Part shown: one piece after another, positions 25,224-33,784 of the stretch | How positions within the stretch are numbered: the first letter of the stretch is position 1 | Layout: every line of letters starts with the position of its first letter | Assembly (NCBI RefSeq): GCF_016772475.1 | Contig: NZ_CP068597.1 | Coordinates: forward strand, 1-48,499 | Length of the DNA stretch: 48,499 nt | Direction of reading: 5' to 3' | Source: Paenibacillus sonchi | GTDB taxonomy: Bacteria; Bacillota; Bacilli; Paenibacillales; Paenibacillaceae | Made by a program: the position numbers and the translations under genes | Notes under the pieces: model-generated | What the model saw: only the letters and a program-made list of their open reading frames with translations | The model's database searches: none | Told to the model about the DNA's origin: nothing

Positions 25224-25778
25224 TTGATGAGTATAGAAATGGATCCACTCGTTATTCTCGGACGAGTGTTCAGTAATGAACCTCTGGAGAGAACCATGTA
25301 TATGATCGTTATCTGGGTTGGACTTCTGCTTTTAAGCCCAGATAACTGGCCTGAATATGTTAATGAGAGAATCGGTATTCCTCATGTGTGGCATGTTTTC
25401 GTCTTTGCTCTTGCATTTTCGCTAGCAATTAATGTGCATCGATTATCAGCTATTGCCAGCGCCAGATATAAGCGATTTAAGCTAAGAAAACGCATTAAGA
25501 TGCAAAACGATAAAGTGCGATCAGTAATTCAAAACCTTACAGAAGAGCAATCTATGGTTTTGTGCGCAGCCCTTAATGAAGGCAGGAAGTATGTGGTTAC
25601 ATCAAAACAATTCCCATACATTAGTGAGTTGATTGAGCTTGGTGTGTTGAACAAAACTTTTTCCCGATGGAATGGAAAGCATATATTATTCCCTATTGAG
25701 GATATTTACTGGACTGAATTAGTTGCCAGCTATGATCCATATAATATTGAGATAAAGCCAAGGCCAATATCTAAGTAA
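25224..25778 (+). CDS. sieB: Superinfection exclusion protein SieB
   Basis: SieB aborts infection by some heteroimmune phages and is expressed from the prophage. It has two hydrophobic segments (MYMIVIWVGLLLL, residues about 24-36; HVWHVFVFALAFSLAI about 51-66) and a basic cytoplasmic tail. The first start is TTG 25224 next to ATG 25227; ATG 25239 (MDPLV) is another candidate, none with a strong ribosome site. It is transcribed opposite to the pL operon, so pL RNA is antisense to it, and its stop directly abuts the N stop (25779). Confidence 0.93.
   Translation: MMSIEMDPLVILGRVFSNEPLERTMYMIVIWVGLLLLSPDNWPEYVNERIGIPHVWHVFVFALAFSLAINVHRLSAIASARYKRFKLRKRIKMQNDKVRSVIQNLTEEQSMVLCAALNEGRKYVVTSKQFPYISELIELGVLNKTFSRWNGKHILFPIEDIYWTELVASYDPYNIEIKPRPISK
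25308..25346. repeat. Long inverted repeat in sieB, near tL1
   Basis: GTTATCTGGG (25308-25317) and CCCAGATAAC (25337-25346) form a perfect 10-bp stem. It lies close to where I recall terminator tL1 on the minus strand, though no T tract follows, so Rho or RNase III may be involved. Confidence 0.5.
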
Positions 25779-26102
25779 CTAGATAAGAGGAATCGATTTT
25801 CCCTTAATTTTCTGGCGTCCACTGCATGTTATGCCGCGTTCGCCAGGCTTGCTGTACCATGTGCGCTGATTCTTGCGCTCAATACGTTGCAGGTTGCTTT
25901 CAATCTGTTTGTGGTATTCAGCCAGCACTGTAAGGTCTATCGGATTTAGTGCGCTTTCTACTCGTGATTTCGGTTTGCGATTCAGCGAGAGAATAGGGCG
26001 GTTAACTGGTTTTGCGCTTACCCCAACCAACAGGGGATTTGCTGCTTTCCATTGAGCCTGTTTCTCTGCGCGACGTTCGCGGCGGCGTGTTTGTGCATCC
26101 AT
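25779..26102 (-). CDS. N: Antitermination protein N
   Basis: N (107 aa) binds boxB RNA at nutL and nutR through its N-terminal Arg-rich motif (MDAQTRRRERRAEKQAQWKAAN), then contacts NusA and RNA polymerase so that early transcription ignores terminators. ATG 26102 (CAGGAG-spaced) gives the known protein; the frame is open another 26 codons upstream without need. It is an intrinsically disordered, basic, short-lived Lon substrate. It is the first gene of pL, with an RNase III-processed leader that controls its translation. Confidence 0.97.
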   Translation of the reverse strand: MDAQTRRRERRAEKQAQWKAANPLLVGVSAKPVNRPILSLNRKPKSRVESALNPIDLTVLAEYHKQIESNLQRIERKNQRTWYSKPGERGITCSGRQKIKGKSIPLI

Positions 26103-26260
26103 CTGGATTCTCCTGTCAGTTAGCTTTGGTGGTGTGTGGCAGTTGTAGTCCTGAACGAAAACCCCCCGCGATTGGCACATTGGCAGCTAATCCGGAATCG
26201 CACTTACGGCCAATGCTTCGTTTCGTATCACACACCCCAAAGCCTTCTGCTTTGAATGCT

Positions 26261-26291
26261 GCCCTTCTTCAGGGCTTAATTTTTAAGAGCG
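26261..26291 (-). promoter_or_regulatory. nutL: nutL (boxB and boxA)
   Basis: Minus strand: boxA CGCTCTTA (26284-26291) then boxB hairpin GCCCTGAAGAAGGGC (26261-26275). N binds the boxB loop in pL RNA. Confidence 0.96.
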
Positions 26292-26330
26292 TCACCTTCA
26301 TGGTGGTCAGTGCGTCCTGCTGATGTGCTC

Positions 26331-26359
26331 AGTATCACCGCCAGTGGTATTTATGTCAA
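26331..26359 (-). promoter_or_regulatory. pL: Promoter pL
   Basis: Minus strand -35 TTGACA (26354-26359), 17-bp spacer, -10 GATACT (26331-26336). Start about 26324. It overlaps OL1 and OL2 and is repressed by CI and Cro. Confidence 0.96.
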
Positions 26360-26393
26360 CACCGCCAGAGATAATTTATCACCGCAGATGGTT
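26333..26393. promoter_or_regulatory. oL: Left operator OL1, OL2, OL3
   Basis: Three 17-bp CI/Cro half-symmetric sites: OL1 26333-26349 (TATCACCGCCAGTGGTA), OL2 26357-26373 (CAACACCGCCAGAGATA), OL3 26377-26393 (TATCACCGCAGATGGTT). CI dimers here loop to OR. Confidence 0.96.
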
Positions 26394-26546
26394 ATCTGTA
26401 TGTTTTTTATATGAATTTATTTTTTGCAGGGGGGCATTGTTTGGTAGGTGAGAGATCTGAATTGCTATGTTTAGTGAGTTGTATCTATTTATTTTTCAAT
26501 AAATACAATTGGTTATGTGTTTTGGGGGCGATCGTGAGGCAAAGAA

Positions 26547-26568
26547 AACCCGGCGCTGAGGCCGGGTT
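26547..26568 (-). terminator. Terminator of the cI-rex operon (timm)
   Basis: Minus strand: AACCCGGC, CTCAGC, GCCGGGTT, TTCTTTG, overlapping the end of rexB. This is the terminator of pRM and lit transcripts. Confidence 0.8.
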
Positions 26569-27001
26569 ATTCTTGTTCTCTGGTCAAATTATATAGTTGG
26601 AAAACAAGGATGCATATATGAATGAACGATGCAGAGGCAATGCCGATGGCGATAGTGGGTATCATGTAGCCGCTTATGCTGGAAAGAAGCAATAACCCGC
26701 AGAAAAACAAAGCTCCAAGCTCAACAAAACTAAGGGCATAGACAATAACTACCGATGTCATATACCCATACTCTCTAATCTTGGCCAGTCGGCGCGTTCT
26801 GCTTCCGATTAGAAACGTCAAGGCAGCAATCAGGATTGCAATCATGGTTCCTGCATATGATGACAATGTCGCCCCAAGACCATCTCTATGAGCTGAAAAA
26901 GAAACACCAGGAATGTAGTGGCGGAAAAGGAGATAGCAAATGCTTACGATAACGTAAGGAATTATTACTATGTAAACACCAGGCATGATTCTGTTCCGCA
27001 T
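26567..27001 (-). CDS. rexB: RexB membrane protein (phage exclusion)
   Basis: RexB (144 aa) is an inner-membrane protein with four hydrophobic segments (VYIVIIPYVIVSICYLLF; MIAILIAALTFLIG; VVIVYALSFVELGALFFCGLLLL; MIPTIAIGIASASFIHICILVF). With RexA it excludes T4 rII mutants: RexA is thought to open a RexB ion channel and depolarise the cell. It is also made alone from the lit promoter inside rexA, and can block ClpXP degradation of antitoxins. Start 27001, 15 nt after rexA. Confidence 0.97.
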   Translation of the reverse strand: MRNRIMPGVYIVIIPYVIVSICYLLFRHYIPGVSFSAHRDGLGATLSSYAGTMIAILIAALTFLIGSRTRRLAKIREYGYMTSVVIVYALSFVELGALFFCGLLLLSSISGYMIPTIAIGIASASFIHICILVFQLYNLTREQE

Positions 27002-27016
27002 AATTACTCCTGATAA

Positions 27017-27856
27017 TTAATCCTTAACTTTGCCCACCTGCCTTTTAAAACATTCCAGTATATCACTTTTCATTCTTGCGTAGCAATATGCCATCTCTTC
27101 AGCTATCTCAGCATTGGTGACCTTGTTCAGAGGCGCTGAGAGATGGCCTTTTTCTGATAGATAATGTTCTGTTAAAATATCTCCGGCCTCATCTTTTGCC
27201 CGCAGGCTAATGTCTGAAAATTGAGGTGACGGGTTAAAAATAATATCCTTGGCAACCTTTTTTATATCCCTTTTAAATTTTGGCTTAATGACTATATCCA
27301 ATGAGTCAAAAAGCTCCCCTTCAATATCTGTTGCCCCTAAGACCTTTAATATATCGCCAAATACAGGTAGCTTGGCTTCTACCTTCACCGTTGTTCGGCC
27401 GATGAAATGCATATGCATAACATCGTCTTTGGTGGTTCCCCTCATCAGTGGCTCTATCTGAACGCGCTCTCCACTGCTTAATGACATTCCTTTCCCGATT
27501 AAAAAATCTGTCAGATCGGATGTGGTCGGCCCGAAAACAGTTCTGGCAAAACCAATGGTGTCGCCTTCAACAAACAAAAAAGATGGGAATCCCAATGATT
27601 CGTCATCTGCGAGGCTGTTCTTAATATCTTCAACTGAAGCTTTAGAGCGATTTATCTTCTGAACCAGACTCTTGTCATTTGTTTTGGTAAAGAGAAAAGT
27701 TTTTCCATCGATTTTATGAATATACAAATAATTGGAGCCAACCTGCAGGTGATGATTATCAGCCAGCAGAGAATTAAGGAAAACAGACAGGTTTATTGAG
27801 CGCTTATCTTTCCCTTTATTTTTGCTGCGGTAAGTCGCATAAAAACCATTCTTCAT
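27017..27856 (-). CDS. rexA: RexA exclusion sensor protein
   Basis: RexA (279 aa) is the cytoplasmic sensor of the Rex exclusion system; it is expressed with cI from pRM in lysogens. No membrane segments; a DNA-binding, basic character is visible (KNKGKDKRSINLS at the N-terminus). It is thought to sense replication or recombination intermediates of a superinfecting phage and activate RexB. The gene lies 112 nt after cI, in a gap containing the short repeat AGGGGA/TCCCCT. Confidence 0.97.
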   Translation of the reverse strand: MKNGFYATYRSKNKGKDKRSINLSVFLNSLLADNHHLQVGSNYLYIHKIDGKTFLFTKTNDKSLVQKINRSKASVEDIKNSLADDESLGFPSFLFVEGDTIGFARTVFGPTTSDLTDFLIGKGMSLSSGERVQIEPLMRGTTKDDVMHMHFIGRTTVKVEAKLPVFGDILKVLGATDIEGELFDSLDIVIKPKFKRDIKKVAKDIIFNPSPQFSDISLRAKDEAGDILTEHYLSEKGHLSAPLNKVTNAEIAEEMAYCYARMKSDILECFKRQVGKVKD

Positions 27857-27968
27857 AATTCAATCCATTTACTATGTTATGTTCTGAGGGGAGTGAAAAT
27901 TCCCCTAATTCGATGAAGATTCTTGCTCAATTGTTATCAGCTATGCGCCGACCAGAACACCTTGCCGA

Positions 27969-28685
<717 letters not shown>

Positions 28686-28688
28686 TTA

Positions 28689-28717
28689 AATCTATCACCG
28701 CAAGGGATAAATATCTA
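28689..28717 (-). promoter_or_regulatory. pRM: Promoter pRM
   Basis: Minus strand -35 TAGATA (28712-28717), 17 bp, -10 TAGATT (28689-28694). It is weak alone and is activated by CI at OR2. Transcription begins at the cI AUG (28682), giving leaderless mRNA. Confidence 0.95.
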
Positions 28718-28756
28718 ACACCGTGCGTGTTGACTATTTTACCTCTGGCGGTGATA
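28693..28756. promoter_or_regulatory. oR: Right operator OR3, OR2, OR1
   Basis: OR3 28693-28709 (TATCACCGCAAGGGATA), OR2 28716-28732 (TAACACCGTGCGTGTTG), OR1 28740-28756 (TACCTCTGGCGGTGATA). CI binds OR1/OR2 cooperatively; Cro prefers OR3. Confidence 0.97.
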
Positions 28757-28758
28757 AT
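28730..28758 (+). promoter_or_regulatory. pR: Promoter pR
   Basis: -35 TTGACT (28730-28735), 17-bp spacer, -10 GATAAT (28753-28758), overlapping OR1 and OR2. It drives cro, cII, O, P, the nin genes and Q. Confidence 0.97.
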
Positions 28759-28773
28759 GGTTGCATGTACTAA

Positions 28774-28983
<210 letters not shown>

Positions 28984-28990
28984 ATAACCC

Positions 28991-29022
28991 CGCTCTTACA
29001 CATTCCAGCCCTGAAAAAGGGC
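28991..29022 (+). promoter_or_regulatory. nutR: nutR (boxA and boxB)
   Basis: boxA CGCTCTTAC (28991-28999) and boxB GCCCTGAAAAAGGGC (29008-29022). N acts here to modify polymerase leaving pR. Confidence 0.96.
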
Positions 29023-29101
29023 ATCAAATTAAACCACACCTATGGTGTATGCATTTATTTGCATACATTCAATCAATTGTTATCTAAGGAAATACTTACA
29101 T
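29023..29101 (+). terminator. tR1: Rho-dependent terminator tR1 region
   Basis: C-rich, G-poor RNA around nutR (rut segments) followed by the repeat GTATGC...GCATAC (29047-29066), where several Rho-dependent stops map. N-modified polymerase passes. Confidence 0.8.
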
Positions 29102-29124
29102 ATGGTTCGTGCAAACAAACGCAA
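29092..29124 (-). promoter_or_regulatory. pRE: Promoter pRE with CII site
   Basis: Minus strand: CII site TTGC-GTTTGT-TTGC (29111-29124) inside the 5' end of cII, and -10 AAGTAT (29092-29097). It makes a leftward transcript, antisense to cro, that starts CI synthesis. Confidence 0.93.
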
Positions 29125-29394
29125 CGAGGCTCTACGAATCGAGAGTGCGTTGCTTAACAAAATCGCAATGCTTGGAACTGAGAAGACAGCGGAAGCTGTG
29201 GGCGTTGATAAGTCGCAGATCAGCAGGTGGAAGAGGGACTGGATTCCAAAGTTCTCAATGCTGCTTGCTGTTCTTGAATGGGGGTCGTTGACGACGACAT
29301 GGCTCGATTGGCGCGACAAGTTGCTGCGATTCTCACCAATAAAAAACGCCCGGCGGCAACCGAGCGTTCTGAACAAATCCAGATGGAGTTCTGA
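29102..29394 (+). CDS. cII: Regulatory protein CII, frameshifted after residue 61
   Basis: CII (normally 97 aa) is the tetrameric activator of pRE, pI and paQ and decides lysogeny. Residues 1-61 are normal, with the helix-turn-helix TEKTAEAVGVDKSQISRWKRD (about 26-46). After LEWG the frame is wrong: the run at 29280-29284 is G5, where the normal frame needs G6. The altered frame runs past the normal stop (29392-29394) to 29467, giving about 121 residues. Helix 5, needed for tetramer formation, and the HflB-sensitive tail are lost. The G6 run is the classic cII mutation hotspot, but see findings for the error hypothesis. Confidence 0.95.
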
Positions 29395-29416
29395 GGTCAT
29401 TACTGGATCTATCAAC
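29340..29416 (-). ncRNA. oop: OOP antisense RNA
   Basis: A 77-nt RNA transcribed leftward from pO (start near 29416, GTTGATAG), complementary to the 3' end of cII and ending in the terminator hairpin AACGCTCGG/CCGGGCGTT plus T tract (to). Duplex formation leads to RNase III cutting of cII mRNA and lowers CII. Confidence 0.93.
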
Positions 29417-29426
29417 AGGAGTCATT

Positions 29427-30326
29427 ATGACAAATACAGCAAAAATACTCAACTTCGGCAGAGGTAACTTTGCCGGACAGGAGCGTAATGTGGCAGATCT
29501 CGATGATGGTTACGCCAGACTATCAAATATGCTGCTTGAGGCTTATTCGGGCGCAGATCTGACCAAGCGACAGTTTAAAGTGCTGCTTGCCATTCTGCGT
29601 AAAACCTATGGGTGGAATAAACCAATGGACAGAATCACCGATTCTCAACTTAGCGAGATTACAAAGTTACCTGTCAAACGGTGCAATGAAGCCAAGTTAG
29701 AACTCGTCAGAATGAATATTATCAAGCAGCAAGGCGGCATGTTTGGACCAAATAAAAACATCTCAGAATGGTGCATCCCTCAAAACGAGGGAAAATCCCC
29801 TAAAACGAGGGATAAAACATCCCTCAAATTGGGGGATTGCTATCCCTCAAAACAGGGGGACACAAAAGACACTATTACAAAAGAAAAAAGAAAAGATTAT
29901 TCGTCAGAGAATTCTGGCGAATCCTCTGACCAGCCAGAAAACGACCTTTCTGTGGTGAAACCGGATGCTGCAATTCAGAGCGGCAGCAAGTGGGGGACAG
30001 CAGAAGACCTGACCGCCGCAGAGTGGATGTTTGACATGGTGAAGACTATCGCACCATCAGCCAGAAAACCGAATTTTGCTGGGTGGGCTAACGATATCCG
30101 CCTGATGCGTGAACGTGACGGACGTAACCACCGCGACATGTGTGTGCTGTTCCGCTGGGCATGCCAGGACAACTTCTGGTCCGGTAACGTGCTGAGCCCG
30201 GCCAAACTCCGCGATAAGTGGACCCAACTCGAAATCAACCGTAACAAGCAACAGGCAGGCGTGACAGCCAGCAAACCAAAACTCGACCTGACAAACACAG
30301 ACTGGATTTACGGGGTGGATCTATGA
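29427..30326 (+). CDS. O: Replication initiator O
   Basis: O (299 aa) binds the four iterons located within its own gene, forms the O-some and recruits P-DnaB helicase. The N-terminal domain (about 1-110, winged helix: FKVLLAILRKTYGWNKP, DSQLSEITKLPVKRCNEAKLELVRM) binds iterons; a hydrophilic linker encoded by ori follows; the C-terminal domain (about 165-299) binds P. It is a ClpXP substrate through its N-terminus. Its stop overlaps the ATG of P. Confidence 0.98.
   Translation: MTNTAKILNFGRGNFAGQERNVADLDDGYARLSNMLLEAYSGADLTKRQFKVLLAILRKTYGWNKPMDRITDSQLSEITKLPVKRCNEAKLELVRMNIIKQQGGMFGPNKNISEWCIPQNEGKSPKTRDKTSLKLGDCYPSKQGDTKDTITKEKRKDYSSENSGESSDQPENDLSVVKPDAAIQSGSKWGTAEDLTAAEWMFDMVKTIAPSARKPNFAGWANDIRLMRERDGRNHRDMCVLFRWACQDNFWSGNVLSPAKLRDKWTQLEINRNKQQAGVTASKPKLDLTNTDWIYGVDL
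29775..29920. other. ori: Replication origin ori (four iterons plus AT-rich segment)
   Basis: Four 18-19 bp imperfect palindromes: 29775-29793, 29795-29813, 29819-29836 and 29842-29860, all of type ATCCCTCAAAACGAGGGA. They are followed by an A-rich strand asymmetry from about 29861 to 29920 where unwinding occurs. pR transcription through ori is required for activation. Confidence 0.96.
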
Positions 30327-31024
30327 AAAACATCGCCGCACAGATGGTTAACTTTGACCGTGAGCAGATGCGTCGGATCGCCAACAACATGCCGGAACAG
30401 TACGACGAAAAGCCGCAGGTACAGCAGGTAGCGCAGATCATCAACGGTGTGTTCAGCCAGTTACTGGCAACTTTCCCGGCGAGCCTGGCTAACCGTGACC
30501 AGAACGAAGTGAACGAAATCCGTCGCCAGTGGGTTCTGGCTTTTCGGGAAAACGGGATCACCACGATGGAACAGGTTAACGCAGGAATGCGCGTAGCCCG
30601 TCGGCAGAATCGACCATTTCTGCCATCACCCGGGCAGTTTGTTGCATGGTGCCGGGAAGAAGCATCCGTTACCGCCGGACTGCCAAACGTCAGCGAGCTG
30701 GTTGATATGGTTTACGAGTATTGCCGGAAGCGAGGCCTGTATCCGGATGCGGAGTCTTATCCGTGGAAATCAAACGCGCACTACTGGCTGGTTACCAACC
30801 TGTATCAGAACATGCGGGCCAATGCGCTTACTGATGCGGAATTACGCCGTAAGGCCGCAGATGAGCTTGTCCATATGACTGCGAGAATTAACCGTGGTGA
30901 GGCGATCCCTGAACCAGTAAAACAACTTCCTGTCATGGGCGGTAGACCTCTAAATCGTGCACAGGCTCTGGCGAAGATCGCAGAAATCAAAGCTAAGTTC
31001 GGACTGAAAGGAGCAAGTGTATGA
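30323..31024 (+). CDS. P: Replication protein P (helicase loader)
   Basis: P (233 aa) captures host DnaB helicase and delivers it to the O-ori complex; chaperones DnaK, DnaJ and GrpE then release it. The protein is largely helical and has no Walker motif, in contrast to DnaC-type loaders. Its ATG overlaps the stop of O, and its stop overlaps the ATG of ren (31021-31024). The length is the standard one, with no damage. Confidence 0.98.
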   Translation: MKNIAAQMVNFDREQMRRIANNMPEQYDEKPQVQQVAQIINGVFSQLLATFPASLANRDQNEVNEIRRQWVLAFRENGITTMEQVNAGMRVARRQNRPFLPSPGQFVAWCREEASVTAGLPNVSELVDMVYEYCRKRGLYPDAESYPWKSNAHYWLVTNLYQNMRANALTDAELRRKAADELVHMTARINRGEAIPEPVKQLPVMGGRPLNRAQALAKIAEIKAKFGLKGASV

Positions 31025-31311
31025 CGGGCAAAGAGGCAATTATTCATTACCTGGGGACGCATAATAGCTTCTGTGCGCCGGACGTTGCCGCGCTAACAGG
31101 CGCAACAGTAACCAGCATAAATCAGGCCGCGGCTAAAATGGCACGGGCAGGTCTTCTGGTTATCGAAGGTAAGGTCTGGCGAACGGTGTATTACCGGTTT
31201 GCTACCAGGGAAGAACGGGAAGGAAAGATGAGCACGAACCTGGTTTTTAAGGAGTGTCGCCAGAGTGCCGCGATGAAACGGGTATTGGCGGTATATGGAG
31301 TTAAAAGATGA
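31021..31311 (+). CDS. ren: Ren, protection from Rex exclusion
   Basis: Ren (96 aa) lets lambda avoid exclusion by Rex of a resident prophage. The N-terminal half reads like a winged-helix (KEAIIHYLGTHNSFCAPDVAALTGATVTSINQAAAKMARAGLLV), and the C-terminal part is basic. The start overlaps P, and tR2 follows 26 nt downstream. The function is genetic knowledge; a DNA-binding mode is inferred from the fold. Confidence 0.95.
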   Translation: MTGKEAIIHYLGTHNSFCAPDVAALTGATVTSINQAAAKMARAGLLVIEGKVWRTVYYRFATREEREGKMSTNLVFKECRQSAAMKRVLAVYGVKR

Positions 31312-31336
31312 CCATCTACATTACTGAGCTAATAAC

Positions 31337-31368
31337 AGGCCTGCTGGTAATCGCAGGCCTTTTTATTT
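31337..31368 (+). terminator. tR2: Intrinsic terminator tR2
   Basis: AGGCCTGC, TGGTAATC, GCAGGCCT, TTTTATTT. A strong hairpin after ren. N is required to pass to nin and Q; nin deletions remove it. Confidence 0.92.
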
Positions 31369-31384
31369 GGGGGAGAGGGAAGTC

Positions 31385-31825
31385 ATGAAAAAACTAACCT
31401 TTGAAATTCGATCTCCAGCACATCAGCAAAACGCTATTCACGCAGTACAGCAAATCCTTCCAGACCCAACCAAACCAATCGTAGTAACCATTCAGGAACG
31501 CAACCGCAGCTTAGACCAAAACAGGAAGCTATGGGCCTGCTTAGGTGACGTCTCTCGTCAGGTTGAATGGCATGGTCGCTGGCTGGATGCAGAAAGCTGG
31601 AAGTGTGTGTTTACCGCAGCATTAAAGCAGCAGGATGTTGTTCCTAACCTTGCCGGGAATGGCTTTGTGGTAATAGGCCAGTCAACCAGCAGGATGCGTG
31701 TAGGCGAATTTGCGGAGCTATTAGAGCTTATACAGGCATTCGGTACAGAGCGTGGCGTTAAGTGGTCAGACGAAGCGAGACTGGCTCTGGAGTGGAAAGC
31801 GAGATGGGGAGACAGGGCTGCATGA
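31385..31825 (+). CDS. ninB: NinB (Orf), RecFOR-like recombination protein
   Basis: NinB (146 aa) replaces RecFOR functions in Red recombination by binding ssDNA and SSB. ATG 31385 (MKKLTFEIRSPAHQQ) follows GGGGGAGAGGGAAG; a start 18 nt upstream would sit within that ribosome site. Aromatic/basic motifs KLWACLGDVSRQVEWHG and [10 protein letters not shown] are typical. Its end overlaps ninC (31822-31825). First gene of the nin region. Confidence 0.95.
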   Translation: MKKLTFEIRSPAHQQNAIHAVQQILPDPTKPIVVTIQERNRSLDQNRKLWACLGDVSRQVEWHGRWLDAESWKCVFTAALKQQDVVPNLAGNGFVVIGQSTSRMRVGEFAELLELIQAFGTERGVKWSDEARLALEWKARWGDRAA

Positions 31826-32694
31826 TAAATGTCGTTAGTTTCTCCGGTGGCAGGACGTCAGCATATTTGCTCTGGCTAATGGAGCAAAAGCGACGGGCAG
31901 GTAAAGACGTGCATTACGTTTTCATGGATACAGGTTGTGAACATCCAATGACATATCGGTTTGTCAGGGAAGTTGTGAAGTTCTGGGATATACCGCTCAC
32001 CGTATTGCAGGTTGATATCAACCCGGAGCTTGGACAGCCAAATGGTTATACGGTATGGGAACCAAAGGATATTCAGACGCGAATGCCTGTTCTGAAGCCA
32101 TTTATCGATATGGTAAAGAAATATGGCACTCCATACGTCGGCGGCGCGTTCTGCACTGACAGATTAAAACTCGTTCCCTTCACCAAATACTGTGATGACC
32201 ATTTCGGGCGAGGGAATTACACCACGTGGATTGGCATCAGAGCTGATGAACCGAAGCGGCTAAAGCCAAAGCCTGGAATCAGATATCTTGCTGAACTGTC
32301 AGACTTTGAGAAGGAAGATATCCTCGCATGGTGGAAGCAACAACCATTCGATTTGCAAATACCGGAACATCTCGGTAACTGCATATTCTGCATTAAAAAA
32401 TCAACGCAAAAAATCGGACTTGCCTGCAAAGATGAGGAGGGATTGCAGCGTGTTTTTAATGAGGTCATCACGGGATCCCATGTGCGTGACGGACATCGGG
32501 AAACGCCAAAGGAGATTATGTACCGAGGAAGAATGTCGCTGGACGGTATCGCGAAAATGTATTCAGAAAATGATTATCAAGCCCTGTATCAGGACATGGT
32601 ACGAGCTAAAAGATTCGATACCGGCTCTTGTTCTGAGTCATGCGAAATATTTGGAGGGCAGCTTGATTTCGACTTCGGGAGGGAAGCTGCATGA
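31822..32694 (+). CDS. ninC: NinC, PAPS reductase/PP-loop-like protein
   Basis: NinC (290 aa) starts [17 protein letters not shown], a PP-loop of the PAPS reductase/ATP pyrophosphatase superfamily (SxGGRTS at residues 7-13), followed by FMDTGCEHP and a Cys set ([16 protein letters not shown]), as in phage PAPS reductase-like proteins. What it modifies is unknown; a sulphur or phosphoadenosine reaction, or DNA modification, is only inference. It is dispensable in the laboratory. Overlaps ninB and ninD by 4 nt each. Confidence 0.93.
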   Translation: MINVVSFSGGRTSAYLLWLMEQKRRAGKDVHYVFMDTGCEHPMTYRFVREVVKFWDIPLTVLQVDINPELGQPNGYTVWEPKDIQTRMPVLKPFIDMVKKYGTPYVGGAFCTDRLKLVPFTKYCDDHFGRGNYTTWIGIRADEPKRLKPKPGIRYLAELSDFEKEDILAWWKQQPFDLQIPEHLGNCIFCIKKSTQKIGLACKDEEGLQRVFNEVITGSHVRDGHRETPKEIMYRGRMSLDGIAKMYSENDYQALYQDMVRAKRFDTGSCSESCEIFGGQLDFDFGREAA

Positions 32695-32864
32695 TGCGAT
32701 GTTATCGGTGCGGTGAATGCAAAGAAGATAACCGCTTCCGACCAAATCAACCTTACTGGAATCGATGGTGTCTCCGGTGTGAAAGAACACCAACAGGGGT
32801 GTTACCACTACCGCAGGAAAAGGAGGACGTGTGGCGAGACAGCGACGAAGTATCACCGACATAA
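32691..32864 (+). CDS. ninD: NinD small zinc-binding-like protein
   Basis: 57 residues, ATG 32691 overlapping the ninC stop. It has CYRCGEC near the start and WCLRCERTP later: a CxxC...CxxC rubredoxin/zinc-ribbon pattern. Its last 34 nt overlap ninE in another frame. Function unknown. Confidence 0.9.
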   Translation: MMRCYRCGECKEDNRFRPNQPYWNRWCLRCERTPTGVLPLPQEKEDVWRDSDEVSPT

Positions 32865-33013
32865 TCTGCGAAAACTGCAAATACCTTCCAACGAAACGCA
32901 CCAGAAATAAACCCAAGCCAATCCCAAAAGAATCTGACGTAAAAACCTTCAACTACACGGCTCACCTGTGGGATATCCGGTGGCTAAGACGTCGTGCGAG
33001 GAAAACAAGGTGA
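32831..33013 (+). CDS. ninE: NinE small protein
   Basis: 60 residues, strongly basic ([20 protein letters not shown], then [14 protein letters not shown] and a C-terminal [11 protein letters not shown]). The CENC motif suggests a metal site. Overlaps ninD at the 5' end and the ninF GTG start at the 3' end. Function unknown; conserved in lambdoid nin regions. Confidence 0.9.
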   Translation: MARQRRSITDIICENCKYLPTKRTRNKPKPIPKESDVKTFNYTAHLWDIRWLRRRARKTR

Positions 33014-33180
33014 TTGACCAAAATCGAAGTTACGAACAAGAAAGCGTCGAGCGAGCTTTAACGTGCGCTAACTGCGGTCAGAAGCTGCATGTGCTGGAAG
33101 TTCACGTGTGTGAGCACTGCTGCGCAGAACTGATGAGCGATCCGAATAGCTCGATGCACGAGGAAGAAGATGATGGCTAA
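33010..33180 (+). CDS. ninF: NinF small zinc-finger-like protein
   Basis: 56 residues from GTG 33010, which overlaps the ninE TGA (GTGA). It contains CANCGQK and CEHCCAE, a two-knuckle zinc ribbon, then an acidic tail (HEEEDDG). The ending overlaps ninG at 33170. Function unknown. Confidence 0.9.
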   Translation: MIDQNRSYEQESVERALTCANCGQKLHVLEVHVCEHCCAELMSDPNSSMHEEEDDG

Positions 33181-33784
33181 ACCAGCGCGAAGACGATGTA
33201 AAAACGATGAATGCCGGGAATGGTTTCACCCTGCATTCGCTAATCAGTGGTGGTGCTCTCCAGAGTGTGGAACCAAGATAGCACTCGAACGACGAAGTAA
33301 AGAACGCGAAAAAGCGGAAAAAGCAGCAGAGAAGAAACGACGACGAGAGGAGCAGAAACAGAAAGATAAACTTAAGATTCGAAAACTCGCCTTAAAGCCC
33401 CGCAGTTACTGGATTAAACAAGCCCAACAAGCCGTAAACGCCTTCATCAGAGAAAGAGACCGCGACTTACCATGTATCTCGTGCGGAACGCTCACGTCTG
33501 CTCAGTGGGATGCCGGACATTACCGGACAACTGCTGCGGCACCTCAACTCCGATTTAATGAACGCAATATTCACAAGCAATGCGTGGTGTGCAACCAGCA
33601 CAAAAGCGGAAATCTCGTTCCGTATCGCGTCGAACTGATTAGCCGCATCGGGCAGGAAGCAGTAGACGAAATCGAATCAAACCATAACCGCCATCGCTGG
33701 ACTATCGAAGAGTGCAAGGCGATCAAGGCAGAGTACCAACAGAAACTCAAAGACCTGCGAAATAGCAGAAGTGAGGCCGCATGA
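33170..33784 (+). CDS. ninG: NinG (Rap), Holliday-junction/recombination endonuclease
   Basis: NinG/Rap (204 aa) cleaves branched DNA and recombination intermediates and increases phage-plasmid recombination. It starts with a zinc ribbon ([18 protein letters not shown]), then a Lys/Glu-rich coiled segment ([22 protein letters not shown]), then a DNA-cutting core with [36 protein letters not shown], which is HNH-like with paired cysteines. Overlaps ninF and ninH. Complete length. Confidence 0.94.
   Translation: MMAKPARRRCKNDECREWFHPAFANQWWCSPECGTKIALERRSKEREKAEKAAEKKRRREEQKQKDKLKIRKLALKPRSYWIKQAQQAVNAFIRERDRDLPCISCGTLTSAQWDAGHYRTTAAAPQLRFNERNIHKQCVVCNQHKSGNLVPYRVELISRIGQEAVDEIESNHNRHRWTIEECKAIKAEYQQKLKDLRNSRSEAA

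Larger units (their letters stand above)
26103..26566. other. Interval between N and rexB
   Basis: Holds the N leader, nutL, pL/OL (listed separately), then about 140 nt of AT-rich DNA between OL3 and the imm terminator. No gene was seen in it. Confidence 0.7.

Noticed and set aside
25779..26180. Longer N with 26 extra N-terminal residues
   Set aside because: The known active N begins MDAQTRRRERR at 26102 with CAGGAG spacing; the upstream codons overlap the leader and look non-coding.
29042..29101. cII start 60 nt upstream (in-frame ATG at 29042)
   Set aside because: That segment is tR1/pRE DNA; CII is known to start at 29102 with AAGGAAATACTTAC upstream.
29775..29860. CRISPR-like repeat cluster
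   Set aside because: Four 18-19 bp imperfect palindromes inside O with 1-6 nt gaps are the ori iterons, not repeats with 30-40 nt spacers. No other CRISPR-like array was seen.
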